Shown: positions 40,027 through 49,371, counted from the first letter of the stretch. The stretch is DNA of 64,000 nt from Serratia inhibens (GCF_003591175.1 NZ_QYYG01000009.1:124001-188000), one strand, 5' to 3'. Notes: a model not told the origin generated them from the sequence alone. Program-made: numbers and translations.

Positions 40027-41122
40027 GATTGCGTTGTATTGCCGCCCTGGTTTTGAAAAAGAGTGTGCGGCGGAAATCACCGCCAAGGCAGCCGAGCTGG
40101 AAGTCTTTGGTTTTGCCAGGGTAAAAGATAACAGCGGCTACGTGCTGTTCGAGTGCTATCAACCGGATGACGCCGACCGCCTGGCGCGGGAAATCCCGTT
40201 CCGTGAACTGATTTTTGCCCGTCAGATGCTGGTGGTTGGCGAGCTGCTGCGCGACCTTCCGCCGGAAGATCGCGTGTCACCGATTGTCGGCATGTTGATT
40301 GGCGTGGTCGATCGCGGCGGCGAGCTGCGAGTGGAAGTGCCGGATACCAACGAAAGCAAAGAGCTGATGAAGTTCTGTCGTAAACTGACCGTGCCGCTGC
40401 GTGCCGCAATGCGTGAGCAAAAGGTGCTGATGGCGCGCGAGAACGCGACCCGTCCGGTGGTTCATGTGTTCTTTATCGCACCGGGTTGCTGTTACGTCGG
40501 CTACTCCTTCAGCAACAACAATTCGCCGTTCTATATGGGTATTCCGCGCCTCAAGTTTCCATCCGACGCGCCGAGCCGTTCTACGCTGAAACTTGAAGAG
40601 GCGTTCCACGTGTTCATTCCTGCCGATGAGTGGGACGAACGTTTGAGCAGTGGTATGCATGCGGTCGACCTGGGGGCTTGCCCGGGCGGCTGGACCTATC
40701 AACTGGTGCAACGCAGCATGATGGTGCATGCGGTGGATAACGGGCTGATGGCACAGAGCCTGATGGATACCGGGCAGGTTACGCATCACCGCGCCGACGG
40801 TTTCAAATACGAACCGAGCAGCAGCAAGATTTACTGGCTGGTGTGCGACATGGTGGAGAAACCGGCCAAGGTGACCAGCCTGATGATCCAGTGGTTGGTC
40901 AAAGGTTGGTGCCGTGAGGCAATTTTCAACCTGAAGCTGCCGATGAAAAAGCGTTACGAAGAGGTTTCGCAGAATCTGCAGACCATCAAGGAAGCGTTGG
41001 ACGCGGTGGGCATCAGTTCAGAAATTCACGCCAAGCAGCTGTATCACGATCGTGAAGAAGTCACGGTACATGTGCGCCGCATGTGGTCGGCGGTGCCGGG
41101 CCGCCGCGACGAGCGCGAATAA
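40019..41122 (+). CDS. rlmM: RlmM, 23S rRNA 2'-O-ribose C2498 methyltransferase
   Basis: A 367-residue methyltransferase (E. coli 366). An N-terminal THUMP-like RNA-binding region is followed by a Rossmann domain with the SAM motif '[13 protein letters not shown]' near residue 218 and '[10 protein letters not shown]'. The start overlaps ygdD. The GGCGCTG/CAGCGCC hairpin after its stop (41130-41150) may end both this gene and the convergent xni. Confidence 0.95.
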   Translation: MNKIALYCRPGFEKECAAEITAKAAELEVFGFARVKDNSGYVLFECYQPDDADRLAREIPFRELIFARQMLVVGELLRDLPPEDRVSPIVGMLIGVVDRGGELRVEVPDTNESKELMKFCRKLTVPLRAAMREQKVLMARENATRPVVHVFFIAPGCCYVGYSFSNNNSPFYMGIPRLKFPSDAPSRSTLKLEEAFHVFIPADEWDERLSSGMHAVDLGACPGGWTYQLVQRSMMVHAVDNGLMAQSLMDTGQVTHHRADGFKYEPSSSKIYWLVCDMVEKPAKVTSLMIQWLVKGWCREAIFNLKLPMKKRYEEVSQNLQTIKEALDAVGISSEIHAKQLYHDREEVTVHVRRMWSAVPGRRDERE

Positions 41123-41148
41123 TTGACCGGGCGCTGCTTGCAGCGCCT

Positions 41149-41907
41149 TTAGCTAACCGGTAACCGCAACTGCTGCAGGTTGCCGGTTAACGTCAAATCG
41201 GTGCGCAGCGTGGCGACCTTTTTACTGACGTAAGCCATGTCGCGGTGTTGTTGCAATTTGCCGCGCCATTTTTCCGCCACCTGCTCCAGATCCTGATACA
41301 ACCCATCCAACGTACCCGCTTGTTGTAACAACAATACCGCCGTTTTCGGCCCGATACCGGCCACGCCAGGAATTTTGCTGCTGCTTATTCCCGCCAGCCC
41401 CCAGTAATCCGCCAATTGCTGTGGCGCTACCCCGAACTCCTGCTGCACAAAGGGCATGTCCAGCCAACGTTTCTGGAAATAATCGCGGATCTGCACGCTG
41501 GGCGCCAACAGTTGGCAATAGCCTTTGTCGGTAGACACTATCGTCACCTGATGGCCGCCGCCGGCGACCTTTGCCGTCAGCGTTGCCGCCAGATCGTCCG
41601 CCTCATTGCCTGGCGAATGCCAACAGGCGACGCCGAGCGCTTCGAATGCCTGCCGCAGCTGTGGCATTTCCAGCTGTAAATTTTCCGGCATCGGCGAACG
41701 TCCGGCTTTGTAGTCGGGCAGAATTTGGTGACGCCAGCTTTCACTGCGGTCATCTTCGTCGAACACCGCCACCGCGTGCGTTGGCCGGCTATGTTGGATC
41801 AACTGTTGCAATGCATGCTGGCAGGCATTCACGCAGGGGGACCCCTGCACGGCGTGGATGCGGCGAATTAAGTTCAGGGCGTCAACAATCAGTAGGTGTA
41901 TAGGCAT
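41149..41907 (-). CDS. xni: Xni (ExoIX), flap-endonuclease-like protein
   Basis: A 252-residue protein of the 5'-3' exonuclease/FEN family (E. coli 251). It has the acidic residues 'VDALNLIRR', '[15 protein letters not shown]', '[11 protein letters not shown]' and '[12 protein letters not shown]', and a helix-hairpin-helix region '[16 protein letters not shown]'. E. coli Xni has flap endonuclease activity and retains fewer metal ligands than Pol I 5' nuclease. The upstream spacer is filled by a long composite palindrome. Confidence 0.94.
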   Translation of the reverse strand: MPIHLLIVDALNLIRRIHAVQGSPCVNACQHALQQLIQHSRPTHAVAVFDEDDRSESWRHQILPDYKAGRSPMPENLQLEMPQLRQAFEALGVACWHSPGNEADDLAATLTAKVAGGGHQVTIVSTDKGYCQLLAPSVQIRDYFQKRWLDMPFVQQEFGVAPQQLADYWGLAGISSSKIPGVAGIGPKTAVLLLQQAGTLDGLYQDLEQVAEKWRGKLQQHRDMAYVSKKVATLRTDLTLTGNLQQLRLPVS

Positions 41908-41910
41908 TTA

Positions 41911-42066
41911 CTCGTCGTCTTTCAAGCCGCAGCGTTGTTGACTTCACATACCCACCTCAGTTTCTGCAGGGGGCGAATATATTCGCCCGACCAATAAGGG
42001 CACTGCATACAGTGCCCCTGCAATACCTGAGTATGTTTGCCGCCTGGCTGCAACTTGAAATCCATA
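41911..42066. repeat. Composite nested palindromic repeat (outer-family copy D with inner-family insert)
   Basis: The outer arms TTTCAAGCCGCAGC (41920-41933) and GCTGCAACTTGAAA (42047-42060) are 141 bases end to end. Inside are a second arm pair (CATAC..CTCAG / CTGAGTATG and TGCAGGGG / CCCCTGCA) and two hairpins: GGGCGAATATATTCGCCC (41971-41988) and GGGCACTGCATACAGTGCCC (41998-42017). The outer arms alone equal copy E at 48761. The inner part resembles 4031-4082. It lies between ppnN and xni, both minus, so it is within or near the xni leader. Confidence 0.8.
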
Positions 42067-42090
42067 GAGGAGAGGCGGAGTAAAGTCAGA

Positions 42091-42117
42091 TAAAAGAAGG
42101 GCGGCTTTACGCCGCCC
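42091..42117 (-). terminator. Intrinsic terminator after ppnN
   Basis: On the minus strand GGGCGGC-GTAAA-GCCGCCC is followed by TTCTTTTA. It ends ppnN before the composite repeat and xni. Confidence 0.8.
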
Positions 42118-42124
42118 GGAGGTA

Positions 42125-43489
42125 TCAGGCTACGATTTCATAGCAGGGCACATAGGCGCTGCCCGGTAGCTTCATGCGGTGCTGGGCGACAAAACCCTGC
42201 AACAGGCTGTCCATTTGTTTCATCATCTGCGGCTCGCCATGCAGCTTGTACGGGCCGAATTGCTCGATGGCATGAATGCCATTTTCCTTCACGTTACCGG
42301 CCACAATGCCGGAAAACGCGCGGCGCAGCGCAGCGGCCAACTGTTCGGCCGGTTGGTCCGGATACAGATTGAGGTTCGCCATGTTTTCGTGGCTTGGCTC
42401 AAACGGCAACTGCAGATCGGGTGCGATGCGGATCGACCAGTTAAAACTGTAGGCATCACCGGTGTTGCGACGGTTCTCTTTCACCAGCGGCATGGCTTTT
42501 TTCATCTGCCGTGCCACTTCGGCCGGATCGTCGATGATGATGGTGTAATGGCGGCGCGCTTCGTCACCCAGGGTGTTCATGATGAACTCGTCCAGAACGC
42601 GGAAGTAATCTGCGCTCTCTTTCGGCCCGGTGAGGATTAGCGGTAATACCTGTTCGCTGTTTTCCGGATTCATCAAAATACCCAGCAAGTACAGCAGCTC
42701 TTCCGCCGTGCCGACGCCACCCGGGAAGATGATGATGCCGTGGGCGATGCGCACGAAGGCTTCCAGACGCTTTTCGATGTCCGGCATGATCACCAGCTCA
42801 TTGACCAGCGGGTTAGGTGGTTCGGCGGCGATGATCGAAGGCTCGGTCATGCCGATAAAACGGCTGTTGCGGTAGCGCTGTTGCGCATGTCCCACGGCGG
42901 CGCCTTTCATCGGCGCTTCCATCGCTCCCGGCCCACAGCCGGTACAGATATTCAGTTCGCGCAGGCCAAGCTGGCTGCCGACCTTGCGGGCGTACAGGTA
43001 TTCATTTTCATTGATGGAGTGACCGCCCCAGCACACCACCAGATTAGGATCTTCATCGAGGTGCAACGCTCGGGCGTTGCGCAGGATGGAGAATACCAGG
43101 TTGGTGATGTGGGCCGAATTTTCCAGGTTCAGATGCTGGAAACGGCCGGCGCTGTCGATCTGGCCGTGAACGAACAGGATATCGCGCAGCACGGCGAACA
43201 GGTTGGCCTGCAGAGAACGGATAATTCTGCCGTCGACGAAGGCGTCTTCCGGCGGATTGACCAGCTCGAGTTTGACCCCGCGCTCACGGCGCAGGACGTT
43301 GATATCAAAGGTTTCATAGCGTGAAAGCAGCTGTTTGCTGTTGTCGGTTTGACTGCCGGAATTCAACACGGCCAGCGAACAGTTGCGGAACAAACGGTAC
43401 AGATCGCTGCTGGCGGTGCGCTTCAGCATGTCTACTTCCAGCTGCGACAGCAAATCCATAGAGCCAAGCGGGCTGATGTGTGTAATCAA
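42125..43489 (-). CDS. ppnN: PpnN (YgdH), pyrimidine/purine nucleotide 5'-monophosphate nucleosidase
   Basis: A 454-residue protein, identical in length to E. coli YgdH. The LOG-like core has '[25 protein letters not shown]' and '[18 protein letters not shown]', the PGGxGTxxE nucleosidase motif, flanked by family-specific N- and C-terminal domains. It splits nucleotide monophosphates to base and ribose-5-phosphate and is stimulated by (p)ppGpp in E. coli. It starts with TTG behind a strong AAAGGAGTTACC site. Confidence 0.95.
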   Translation of the reverse strand: MITHISPLGSMDLLSQLEVDMLKRTASSDLYRLFRNCSLAVLNSGSQTDNSKQLLSRYETFDINVLRRERGVKLELVNPPEDAFVDGRIIRSLQANLFAVLRDILFVHGQIDSAGRFQHLNLENSAHITNLVFSILRNARALHLDEDPNLVVCWGGHSINENEYLYARKVGSQLGLRELNICTGCGPGAMEAPMKGAAVGHAQQRYRNSRFIGMTEPSIIAAEPPNPLVNELVIMPDIEKRLEAFVRIAHGIIIFPGGVGTAEELLYLLGILMNPENSEQVLPLILTGPKESADYFRVLDEFIMNTLGDEARRHYTIIIDDPAEVARQMKKAMPLVKENRRNTGDAYSFNWSIRIAPDLQLPFEPSHENMANLNLYPDQPAEQLAAALRRAFSGIVAGNVKENGIHAIEQFGPYKLHGEPQMMKQMDSLLQGFVAQHRMKLPGSAYVPCYEIVA

Positions 43490-43669
43490 GGTAACTCCTT
43501 TGCACCCGAAACGGGGCAGTAGTAATCCATACGCAGCAGAACAGCATCTCGTTATTGTTAGCGCACTGCGGTCAATTACTGGCCGCAGCCTTTCTTAACC
43601 TTACCGCCGTCCCCGGATTTTTACCAATACAAACCGCTCGTTAGCTTAGTTGTTGAGCAATGCTTCGCA

Positions 43670-44515
43670 CTATTGGCGCGCCAGACGGCCATGCGACGGA
43701 ACAAAGTCAAGGTTACTGCGCCAGGGATTGATGTCCAGCCCGCCGCGACGGGTGTAGCGGGCATACACCGACAGGCTCTCTGGCCGGCAATAGCGCATCA
43801 GATCGTTGAAGATGCGCTCAACGCACTGTTCGTGGAATTCGTTGTGGTGACGGAAGGACACCAGATAGCGCAGCAGCGCTTCACGATCGATTTGCGCGCC
43901 ACGATACTGGATTTGCACCGACCCCCAGTCGGGTTGGTTGGTGATCAGGCAGTTTGACTTCAGCAGGTGGCTGACAAGCTGCTCTTCAACCTGACGGGTG
44001 CCGGTGGCGTTCAGCAGGTAATCGGCGTTGAACTCGTAGTTATCGATACGGATGTCTTGATGATCGATGCATTCTCCGTCCAACCGGGCGATCGGGCTGC
44101 CTTCCACCTGAGCGAGGCTGAACAAGGCGACGCTGACATCACCCTGCGCACAGGCGGACAGATCGCGTTGCAGCGTGCTGCGCACGGTCTCCCAGTCGGT
44201 AAATGGGGTCTGGTTAAAGCTGTTGAGATAAAGCTTGAAGCTTTTGGATTCAATCAGGTTGAGGCTGTTGGCGTTGAGGCTAATCTCGCCCACCGCGACC
44301 TGCGGCAAACCGTTGTCGTTCAGCCAGGAGAGCTCATACAGCGTCCAGATATCGGCACCGTGGAACGGCAGGCTGTCCGGATACAAACCCAGCGGTTCAC
44401 GGTTCATGCTGCGCGGCACTGCCTGCAGCAGCTGAGCGTCGTAGCGATCGCGGTACGCGGTAGGTTTGCCCAGAGTCAGTTCCGACAGGGCGTGATGGTC
44501 TTGATAGGAGGACAT
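43670..44515 (-). CDS. queF: QueF, NADPH-dependent 7-cyano-7-deazaguanine reductase
   Basis: A 281-residue long-form (YqcD-type) QueF that reduces preQ0 to preQ1 in queuosine synthesis. The QueF motif '[12 protein letters not shown]' is at residues 89-100, and the catalytic Cys189 is in '[15 protein letters not shown]'. The start at 44515 has a GAGGTGA site. It is divergent from syd. The 180-base gap before ppnN shows no gene. Confidence 0.96.
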   Translation of the reverse strand: MSSYQDHHALSELTLGKPTAYRDRYDAQLLQAVPRSMNREPLGLYPDSLPFHGADIWTLYELSWLNDNGLPQVAVGEISLNANSLNLIESKSFKLYLNSFNQTPFTDWETVRSTLQRDLSACAQGDVSVALFSLAQVEGSPIARLDGECIDHQDIRIDNYEFNADYLLNATGTRQVEEQLVSHLLKSNCLITNQPDWGSVQIQYRGAQIDREALLRYLVSFRHHNEFHEQCVERIFNDLMRYCRPESLSVYARYTRRGGLDINPWRSNLDFVPSHGRLARQ

Positions 44516-44578
44516 CTGCTGTCACCTCGGTGATAGATAGGTACAATGGTCTCCAGTTTACCGTATGCGAGAAGAAAT

Positions 44579-45130
44579 ATGGACCATGATGTATCGCACG
44601 CTCTGCGTGAATTCACCCAGCGCTATGTCGATCTTTGGCAACTGGAGCGCGGTCATGCGCCGGCGAGCCAGGATTTGTACGGCGTGCCATCGCCTTGCAT
44701 TATAGAAAACCGCGATGATGAAGTGCTGTGGTTGCCGCAGCCGTTCACCCCGGCGGCGACGCTGGAAAAGGTAGAGGCCGCGCTTGAGTTACGGTTGCAG
44801 CCAGACATTGGCCTGTTTTATACACAGCAGTATGCGGGGGATATGAGAGCGCAGTTTGGTGAGCATGATATAACCCTGTTGCAGGTGTGGAGCGAAGACG
44901 ATTTTATTCGCCTGCAGGAGAATTTGATCGGCCATCTGGTGACGCAAAAGCGCCTGAAGCTGTCGCCGACGTTATTCCTGGCAACCACTGAATCAGAGAT
45001 GACTATGGTCTCGCTGTGCAACGTCAGCGGCAATGTCGTACTGGAACAATTCGGCAGCGATAAACGCACCTTGCTGGCGGCTTCGCTGGGGAATTTCCTT
45101 GATGCATTGCGCCCGCAACTGAGTGTTTGA
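44579..45130 (+). CDS. syd: Syd, SecY-interacting protein
   Basis: A 183-residue acidic peripheral membrane protein (E. coli 181) that binds the basic cytoplasmic loops of SecY. Conserved blocks are '[10 protein letters not shown]', '[10 protein letters not shown]' and '[29 protein letters not shown]'. The ATG at 44579, after GAGAAGAAAT, matches the E. coli start; a GTG/ATG further up adds 11 residues. The transcript ends in a hairpin that overlaps a UvrY-like site for csrB. Confidence 0.95.
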   Translation: MDHDVSHALREFTQRYVDLWQLERGHAPASQDLYGVPSPCIIENRDDEVLWLPQPFTPAATLEKVEAALELRLQPDIGLFYTQQYAGDMRAQFGEHDITLLQVWSEDDFIRLQENLIGHLVTQKRLKLSPTLFLATTESEMTMVSLCNVSGNVVLEQFGSDKRTLLAASLGNFLDALRPQLSV

Positions 45131-45151
45131 CGCCGTACTGAGCATTATCTG

Positions 45152-45198
45152 TGTGCGAGATCTCTCACACGGGCTGTGAGAGATCGCTTTTAATTTTT
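45152..45198 (+). promoter_or_regulatory. UvrY (GacA)-type binding site pair of csrB, also the syd terminator hairpin
   Basis: TGTGCGAGATCTCTCACA (45152-45169) is an 18-bp near-perfect palindrome of the UvrY/GacA box type. A second related box, TGTGAGAGATCGCTTTTA, starts at 45175. The first is centred about 170 bases before the inferred csrB start, the spacing I recall for E. coli csrB. The same DNA forms GATCTCTCACA-CGGGC-TGTGAGAGATC plus GCTTTTAATTTTT, a good terminator for syd. Confidence 0.7.
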
Positions 45199-45329
45199 CC
45201 TGGCTGATGACTTCAGTTGGGTTTATTGTTATCCAGATCAATTGGTTAGATTTACTTTAGGATAACTCTTAGCGCTAATTTCCCGTCATCCCTTCTCCGA
45301 TCCCTTGTGAAGCCGGGATAATTAAGCGA

Positions 45330-45690
45330 TCTTATGGTTACCGGAACGGATACGGTGGAGCAGGAAAGCGTCAGGACGATGCAGCTTCAGGAAGAAGAAG
45401 TGGATGCGCTCAGTGAAGAGCGAAGGATGGCGTCAGGAGATGCCCAGGATGTTTCAGGATTGAAACCAGGGACACCTCCAGGATGGAGATTGAGAGCCGG
45501 CACCGGATGGTTGGCGGGTCATGAAGACTAAGGAACCGCGTCAGGATGATGCTGCAGGACAGAGCAAGGATGGTTGGGTCAGGATGGCCGCAGGAAAAGT
45601 TTTCAAGGATTGAGCAGGGAGCACACTGTGTAGCGGGACAGCTATAAAACGAACCGGGGGCGCTGTTAACACAGTGCCCCCAACTTTTTA
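45330..45690 (+). ncRNA. csrB: CsrB regulatory RNA (CsrA/RsmA antagonist)
   Basis: About 360 nt holding roughly two dozen GGA motifs, many as CAGGA or AAGGAT in hairpin loops, and ending with GGGGGCGCTGT-TAAC-ACAGTGCCCCC and a T-rich tail. The stretches 'GGACACCTCCAGGATGGAGA' and 'GAGCAGGGAGCA...AAACGAACCGGG' match E. coli CsrB, which lies between syd and yqcC. It sequesters the translational regulator CsrA. A -10 (GATAAT, 45317-45322) sets the start within a few bases. Apparent 65- and 101-residue ORFs here come from the repeats. Confidence 0.95.
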
Positions 45691-45704
45691 TGGCGGTTTG
45701 TACC

Positions 45705-45725
45705 TTAAGTATCAAGGATACTTAA
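45705..45725. terminator. Perfect inverted repeat between csrB and the MFS gene
   Basis: TTAAGTATC and GATACTTAA flank a 3-base AAG loop. The location after csrB and after the convergent MFS gene suggests a 3' structure. There is no T tract, so it could instead be an operator. Confidence 0.4.
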
Positions 45726-45749
45726 CCCATCTCGAACTCTTCGGTATTG

Positions 45750-46988
45750 TTAACCAATAGCTCCCAGCGTATCGCCATTGCTCTGCTTTTTCGGCAGCAG
45801 GAACAGCGTGGCATAAATATCCAGTAGATATATCGCCGCCAGCAGGCTGATTGCCGCAGTGAAGGAAACCTGCGTAACCAATGCCCCAATCACCAATGGC
45901 CCCAGCCCGCCTACGCCGCGCCCGAGATTAAACAGAATATTTTGTGCGGTAGCGCGCGCCTGGACCGGATAGGTATCGGAGATCAACGCGCCGTAGCCGC
46001 CAATCATACCATTGACGAATAACCCCATTAGCGCGCCGGCGAACAGCATCCACATAGGGTCGCTAAGTTGCGCATAAGCCACGACCATTACCACTGCGCC
46101 AATCTGATAGGCAATAAATATCTTCCAGCGGGCAAAGCGATCGGCCAATACGCCAAACAGCCAGATGCCCAGTGTCATGCCGAGCACCGTTACCGCGGTC
46201 CACAAGCCAGACTTGGTCAGCGAAAAGCCGAAATTTTTTGCCAGGTAGGTCGGCATCCAAATCATCAGCCCGTAATAGCCGAAGTTCTGCACTGAGCACA
46301 GAATAAAAATGCCGATGCTGGCTTTGCTGGTGGCCCGGTCTTTAAACAGCAGCTTTACGCGCCGGGTAAAGGAGAGTTGCTGGCCACTATTTTGCTGGCG
46401 CACGAACTCTTCCGGCTCGCCCAGTGTGCGGCGGATCAGGAATGACGCCATTGCCGGCAGCAAGCCCACCAGAAACATGCCGCGCCAGCCGATATGCGTC
46501 AACAACAGCGGAGTGAGAAAAGCCGCCGCCAGTACGCCAAGCTGCCAACCCATGCCAACATAGGCAGAGGCGCGGTTGCGTTTTTCCGCCGGCCAGGCCT
46601 CGGCTATCAGCGCCATGCCGATACCGAACTCACCCCCCAACCCGATCCCCGCCAGCGTGCGATAGGCGAGCAAATCCCAGTAGCCCTGCGCCAGAGCGCA
46701 CAGGCCGGTAAACAGGGAGAACATCAGGATGGTGATGGTCAGTACCCGGATGCGGCCAAAGCGATCGCTGAGGTGGCCGAAAATCACGCCGCCCAATACG
46801 GCGCCGATCAGCGTCCAGGTGACCAGCGAACCGGCTGCGGAAGAGCTCAGACCCAGTTCGATGCTGATGGCCGGCAGCATAAAGCCGAGGATCAGCAGAT
46901 CAAAGCCGTCCATAGCGTAGCCGGTGACCGAAGCCAGCATGGCTTTGCCGGGCGTAGCATGATTTCTTATTGGTGTGATTGCAGGCAT
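45750..46988 (-). CDS. MFS transporter, aromatic acid/sialate:H+ symporter type
   Basis: A 412-residue twelve-helix major facilitator. The first helix has the 'AMDGFDLLILGFMLPA' Asp pair (Asp27, Asp30) and loop 2-3 has the motif 'GHLSDRFGRIR' (residues 71-81), as in the metabolite:H+ symporter and AAHS groups. 'RTLAGIGLGGEFGIGMALIAEAWPAEKRNRA' is the helix 4-5 signature. It stands alone between csrB and yqcC, where E. coli has no gene, so it is an accessory insertion. The substrate is not predictable. Confidence 0.85.
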   Translation of the reverse strand: MPAITPIRNHATPGKAMLASVTGYAMDGFDLLILGFMLPAISIELGLSSSAAGSLVTWTLIGAVLGGVIFGHLSDRFGRIRVLTITILMFSLFTGLCALAQGYWDLLAYRTLAGIGLGGEFGIGMALIAEAWPAEKRNRASAYVGMGWQLGVLAAAFLTPLLLTHIGWRGMFLVGLLPAMASFLIRRTLGEPEEFVRQQNSGQQLSFTRRVKLLFKDRATSKASIGIFILCSVQNFGYYGLMIWMPTYLAKNFGFSLTKSGLWTAVTVLGMTLGIWLFGVLADRFARWKIFIAYQIGAVVMVVAYAQLSDPMWMLFAGALMGLFVNGMIGGYGALISDTYPVQARATAQNILFNLGRGVGGLGPLVIGALVTQVSFTAAISLLAAIYLLDIYATLFLLPKKQSNGDTLGAIG

Positions 46989-47171
46989 GTGTCTAATCTT
47001 TGCGGTTTATTCGGTGAGCTCATTGTGCCGTGTGGCGGCGGGCGTCACCAGATCAAATCGGTCGATATCACCAACTCAGCCGAATTTGGGCTATAAAGGG
47101 TAAAATGCTATGCTTTGCCGCCTTTCAGCCGCGCCGCTGAATATCATGGTTTAAACAGATCGGGAATGCAG

Positions 47172-47501
47172 ATGAGTATACAAAATCAGGTTCGCCTTAG
47201 TTTGCAGGCGATTGAACAATCAATGCGAGAGCTGGCGCTGTGGCAAACCACACCGCCCGAGCCTGAAGCCTTCGCCAGCACCGAACCCTTCTGCGTAGAC
47301 AGCATGCTGGCCGAAGAGTGGCTGCAATGGGTATTTCTGCCGCGGATGTACGCGCTACTGGATGCGCATGCGCCATTGCCGACGCGTTTCGCCATTACGC
47401 CTTACTTTGAAGAGGCGATGAAAGATAAGGATCCGAACTGCATGCCGCTGCTGGTGCTGCTGGAACGTTTGGATCTTATGTTGAATAAAGAACCGCAATA
47501 A
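47172..47501 (+). CDS. yqcC: YqcC family protein (DUF446)
   Basis: A 109-residue protein, the same length as E. coli YqcC, with the conserved helical blocks 'PFCVDSMLAEEWLQWVFLPRMYALLD' and 'PYFEEAM'. The ATG at 47172 lies 6 bases after GGGA; an ATG two codons earlier is less well placed. The stop shares one base with the truC start (TAATG). Function is unknown; the fixed pairing with truC hints at a link to tRNA modification. Confidence 0.92.
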   Translation: MSIQNQVRLSLQAIEQSMRELALWQTTPPEPEAFASTEPFCVDSMLAEEWLQWVFLPRMYALLDAHAPLPTRFAITPYFEEAMKDKDPNCMPLLVLLERLDLMLNKEPQ

Positions 47502-48274
47502 TGATTGAGATCCTTTACCAGGATGAGCACTTGGTGGCGGTGAACAAGCCATCGGGCTGGCTGGTGCATCGCAGCTGGCTGGATCGCCATGAAACCCGGT
47601 TTATGATGCAGACGGTGCGTGACCAGATCGGTCAGCACGTGTTTACCGTGCACCGCCTCGATCGCCCGACCTCCGGCGTGCTGCTGATGGCGCTGTCCAG
47701 CGAGGTTGCGCGCCTGCTGTCGCAGCAGTTCGAGCAACACCAGGTGCAAAAAACCTATCATGCGGTGGTACGTGGCTACGTACAGGAAGGGGCGACCCTC
47801 GACTATCCGTTGACGGAAGAACTGGACAAAATCGCCGATAAGCATGCCGCGGCCGATAAAGGCCCGCAGCCGGCGGTCACCCACTATCGGCCGCTGGCGC
47901 AGGTGGAGATGCCGGTCGCCATTGGCCGTTATGACAGCGCGCGTTACAGCCTGCTGGAACTGAAGCCGGAAAACGGCCGCAAGCATCAGTTGCGTCGCCA
48001 TATGGTGCATCTTCGTCATCCGATCATTGGTGACAGCAAGCACGGCGACCTGCGCCAGAACCGCGGCATGGCCCAGCACTTCGGCTGCCCGCGCTTGATG
48101 TTGCACGCCAGCCATCTGCAGTTGAATCATCCTGTGACCGGTGAGCCATTATCTATTTCTGCACGCTGGGACGAACCCTGGCAGGGTGTCATGTCGCAGT
48201 TTGGCTGGGCAGGGTGTTTCCCCGAGCTCGCCGGGGTTGAGTTTAGTGCGGCTAACGGTCAGGATAACGGGTAA
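47501..48274 (+). CDS. truC: TruC, tRNA pseudouridine-65 synthase
   Basis: A 257-residue RluA-family pseudouridine synthase (E. coli 260). The catalytic Asp54 lies in 'VHRLDRPTSGVLL'. 'NKPSGWLVHRSWLDRHET' and 'ENGRKHQLRRHMVHLRHPIIGD' are further family motifs. It is translationally coupled to yqcC and followed by yqcA 30 bases later, an operon of three. Confidence 0.95.
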   Translation: MIEILYQDEHLVAVNKPSGWLVHRSWLDRHETRFMMQTVRDQIGQHVFTVHRLDRPTSGVLLMALSSEVARLLSQQFEQHQVQKTYHAVVRGYVQEGATLDYPLTEELDKIADKHAAADKGPQPAVTHYRPLAQVEMPVAIGRYDSARYSLLELKPENGRKHQLRRHMVHLRHPIIGDSKHGDLRQNRGMAQHFGCPRLMLHASHLQLNHPVTGEPLSISARWDEPWQGVMSQFGWAGCFPELAGVEFSAANGQDNG

Positions 48275-48304
48275 TTTTTAAAGGTAATTGAGGGAGTAGG
48301 GGCA

Positions 48305-48754
48305 ATGGCTCAGGTTGGAATCTTCGTGGGAACAGTCTACGGCAATTCATTGTTGGTGGCGGAAGAAGCGGAAAATATCCTTAGCGAACAGGGCCATGAG
48401 GTCAAACTGTTTGAGGAGGGGACGCTTGAGGCCTGGCAATTCTACCGCCAGCACCATGTGCTGGTGGTCACCTCCACCACCGGCCAGGGCGATTTGCCGG
48501 ACAGCATTGCGCCTCTGTTTCATGCCATCCGCGATCAAATCGGCTATCAGCCGGAACTGCGCTATGGGTTGATTTCACTCGGTGATAGCAGTTACGACAA
48601 TTTCTGCGGTGCCGGGCGTGCTTTTGACGCACTGTTGCAAGAGCAGGGGGCAACCCGCGTGGGTGAGGTGCTGGAGATAGATGCGATGGAACAGCCCGAG
48701 CCGGAAGTGGTTTCCTGCCCATGGGTTGAGCAATGGGGCACGCTGCTGAAATAA
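48305..48754 (+). CDS. yqcA: YqcA-like flavodoxin
   Basis: A 149-residue short-chain flavodoxin. The FMN phosphate loop '[15 protein letters not shown]' is at residues 9-23, with '[13 protein letters not shown]' and '[16 protein letters not shown]' forming the isoalloxazine loops. It carries electrons at low potential; the partner is not known. It ends the truC operon and converges on yaeH through a repeat. Confidence 0.93.
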   Translation: MAQVGIFVGTVYGNSLLVAEEAENILSEQGHEVKLFEEGTLEAWQFYRQHHVLVVTSTTGQGDLPDSIAPLFHAIRDQIGYQPELRYGLISLGDSSYDNFCGAGRAFDALLQEQGATRVGEVLEIDAMEQPEPEVVSCPWVEQWGTLLK

Positions 48755-48760
48755 TTTCCC

Positions 48761-48811
48761 CATCGCCTTTCAAGCCGCAGCGTTGTTGTCTGCAACTTGA
48801 AATTCATAGAG
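48761..48811. repeat. Dispersed palindromic repeat, outer-family copy E (short form)
   Basis: CTTTCAAGCCGCAGCGTTGTTG is followed at once by CTGCAACTTGAAATTCATAGAG. The left 22 bases are identical to the left end of copy D, and the right part differs from copy D by one base. Copy E thus looks like copy D without its roughly 110-base interior. It lies between the convergent yqcA and yaeH. Confidence 0.8.
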
Positions 48812-48832
48812 TAAACAAATAGTCACGCTTGT

Positions 48833-48862
48833 GGGCCGGGTGAACCGGCCCTGAGTTTATTT
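48833..48862 (+). terminator. Terminator between yqcA and yaeH
   Basis: The arms GGGCCGG and CCGGCCC with a 5-base loop are followed by TGAGTTTATTTT on the plus strand, reading out of yqcA. It overlaps the yaeH coding end slightly. Confidence 0.6.
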
Positions 48863-49246
48863 TCCGCGAGTCAGTTTTTCCAGATCGGATTCGATCTCGG
48901 CAATTTTGTGGGATACCACGCCTTCCAGATGACGCAGGTCATCAAGAATTTTGCGTTTCAGATCCACTTCAACCTGATCGCGCTGGCACAGCTGATCCAG
49001 TTCATCAATGACGTAACGCAGGTTCGGGTTGATCTCGTGAATTTCTTTGTAACCCTGGCCGGCGTTATCCGCCACCACGGTTTTGCGTTGACGCGGGTAT
49101 TTGAACTTCACGCTCTTGGCAAAGAATTCGCCCTTATCCTTGCGGAAGTAAATCTTAAGAATGTCGTTATTGGCCTCCTGACGCAGGCTATAGCGATCGA
49201 CATCTTCCGGTTGATTGATTCCCAAGCTTTTCAGGTTGTCATACAT
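48857..49246 (-). CDS. yaeH: YaeH-like DUF3461 protein
   Basis: A 129-residue protein (E. coli YaeH is 128) starting [46 protein letters not shown], with a coiled-coil C terminus. Its function is unknown. In E. coli it lies near dapD, as here. It marks the left edge of a block that in E. coli sits far from yqcA. Confidence 0.9.
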   Translation of the reverse strand: MYDNLKSLGINQPEDVDRYSLRQEANNDILKIYFRKDKGEFFAKSVKFKYPRQRKTVVADNAGQGYKEIHEINPNLRYVIDELDQLCQRDQVEVDLKRKILDDLRHLEGVVSHKIAEIESDLEKLTRGK

Positions 49247-49337
49247 AATAGCGCCACCTTATAAATAGACTTTATTCCACGGTCTGGGATTATGGCGAAA
49301 AACCGTGCCAGAGACTGTGACTGCTCGCGTACTGAAG

Positions 49338-49371
49338 ACAAAAAAATAGCGGGTTAATTACCCGCTATTTT
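49338..49371 (-). terminator. Intrinsic terminator after dapD
   Basis: On the minus strand AATAGCGGG-TAATTAA-CCCGCTATT is followed by a run of T. It is directly after the dapD stop. Confidence 0.85.

Noticed and set aside
41911..42066. The long palindrome as an insertion sequence
   Set aside because: There is no transposase ORF and no clear target-site duplication. It is a short non-coding element.
45334..45531. A 65-residue ORF with an apparent ribosome site
   Set aside because: It lies wholly inside CsrB. Its Gly/Glu/Arg-rich composition comes from the repeated CAGGA motifs, and it has no family match. The 101-residue minus-strand ORF at 45410-45715 is rejected for the same reason.
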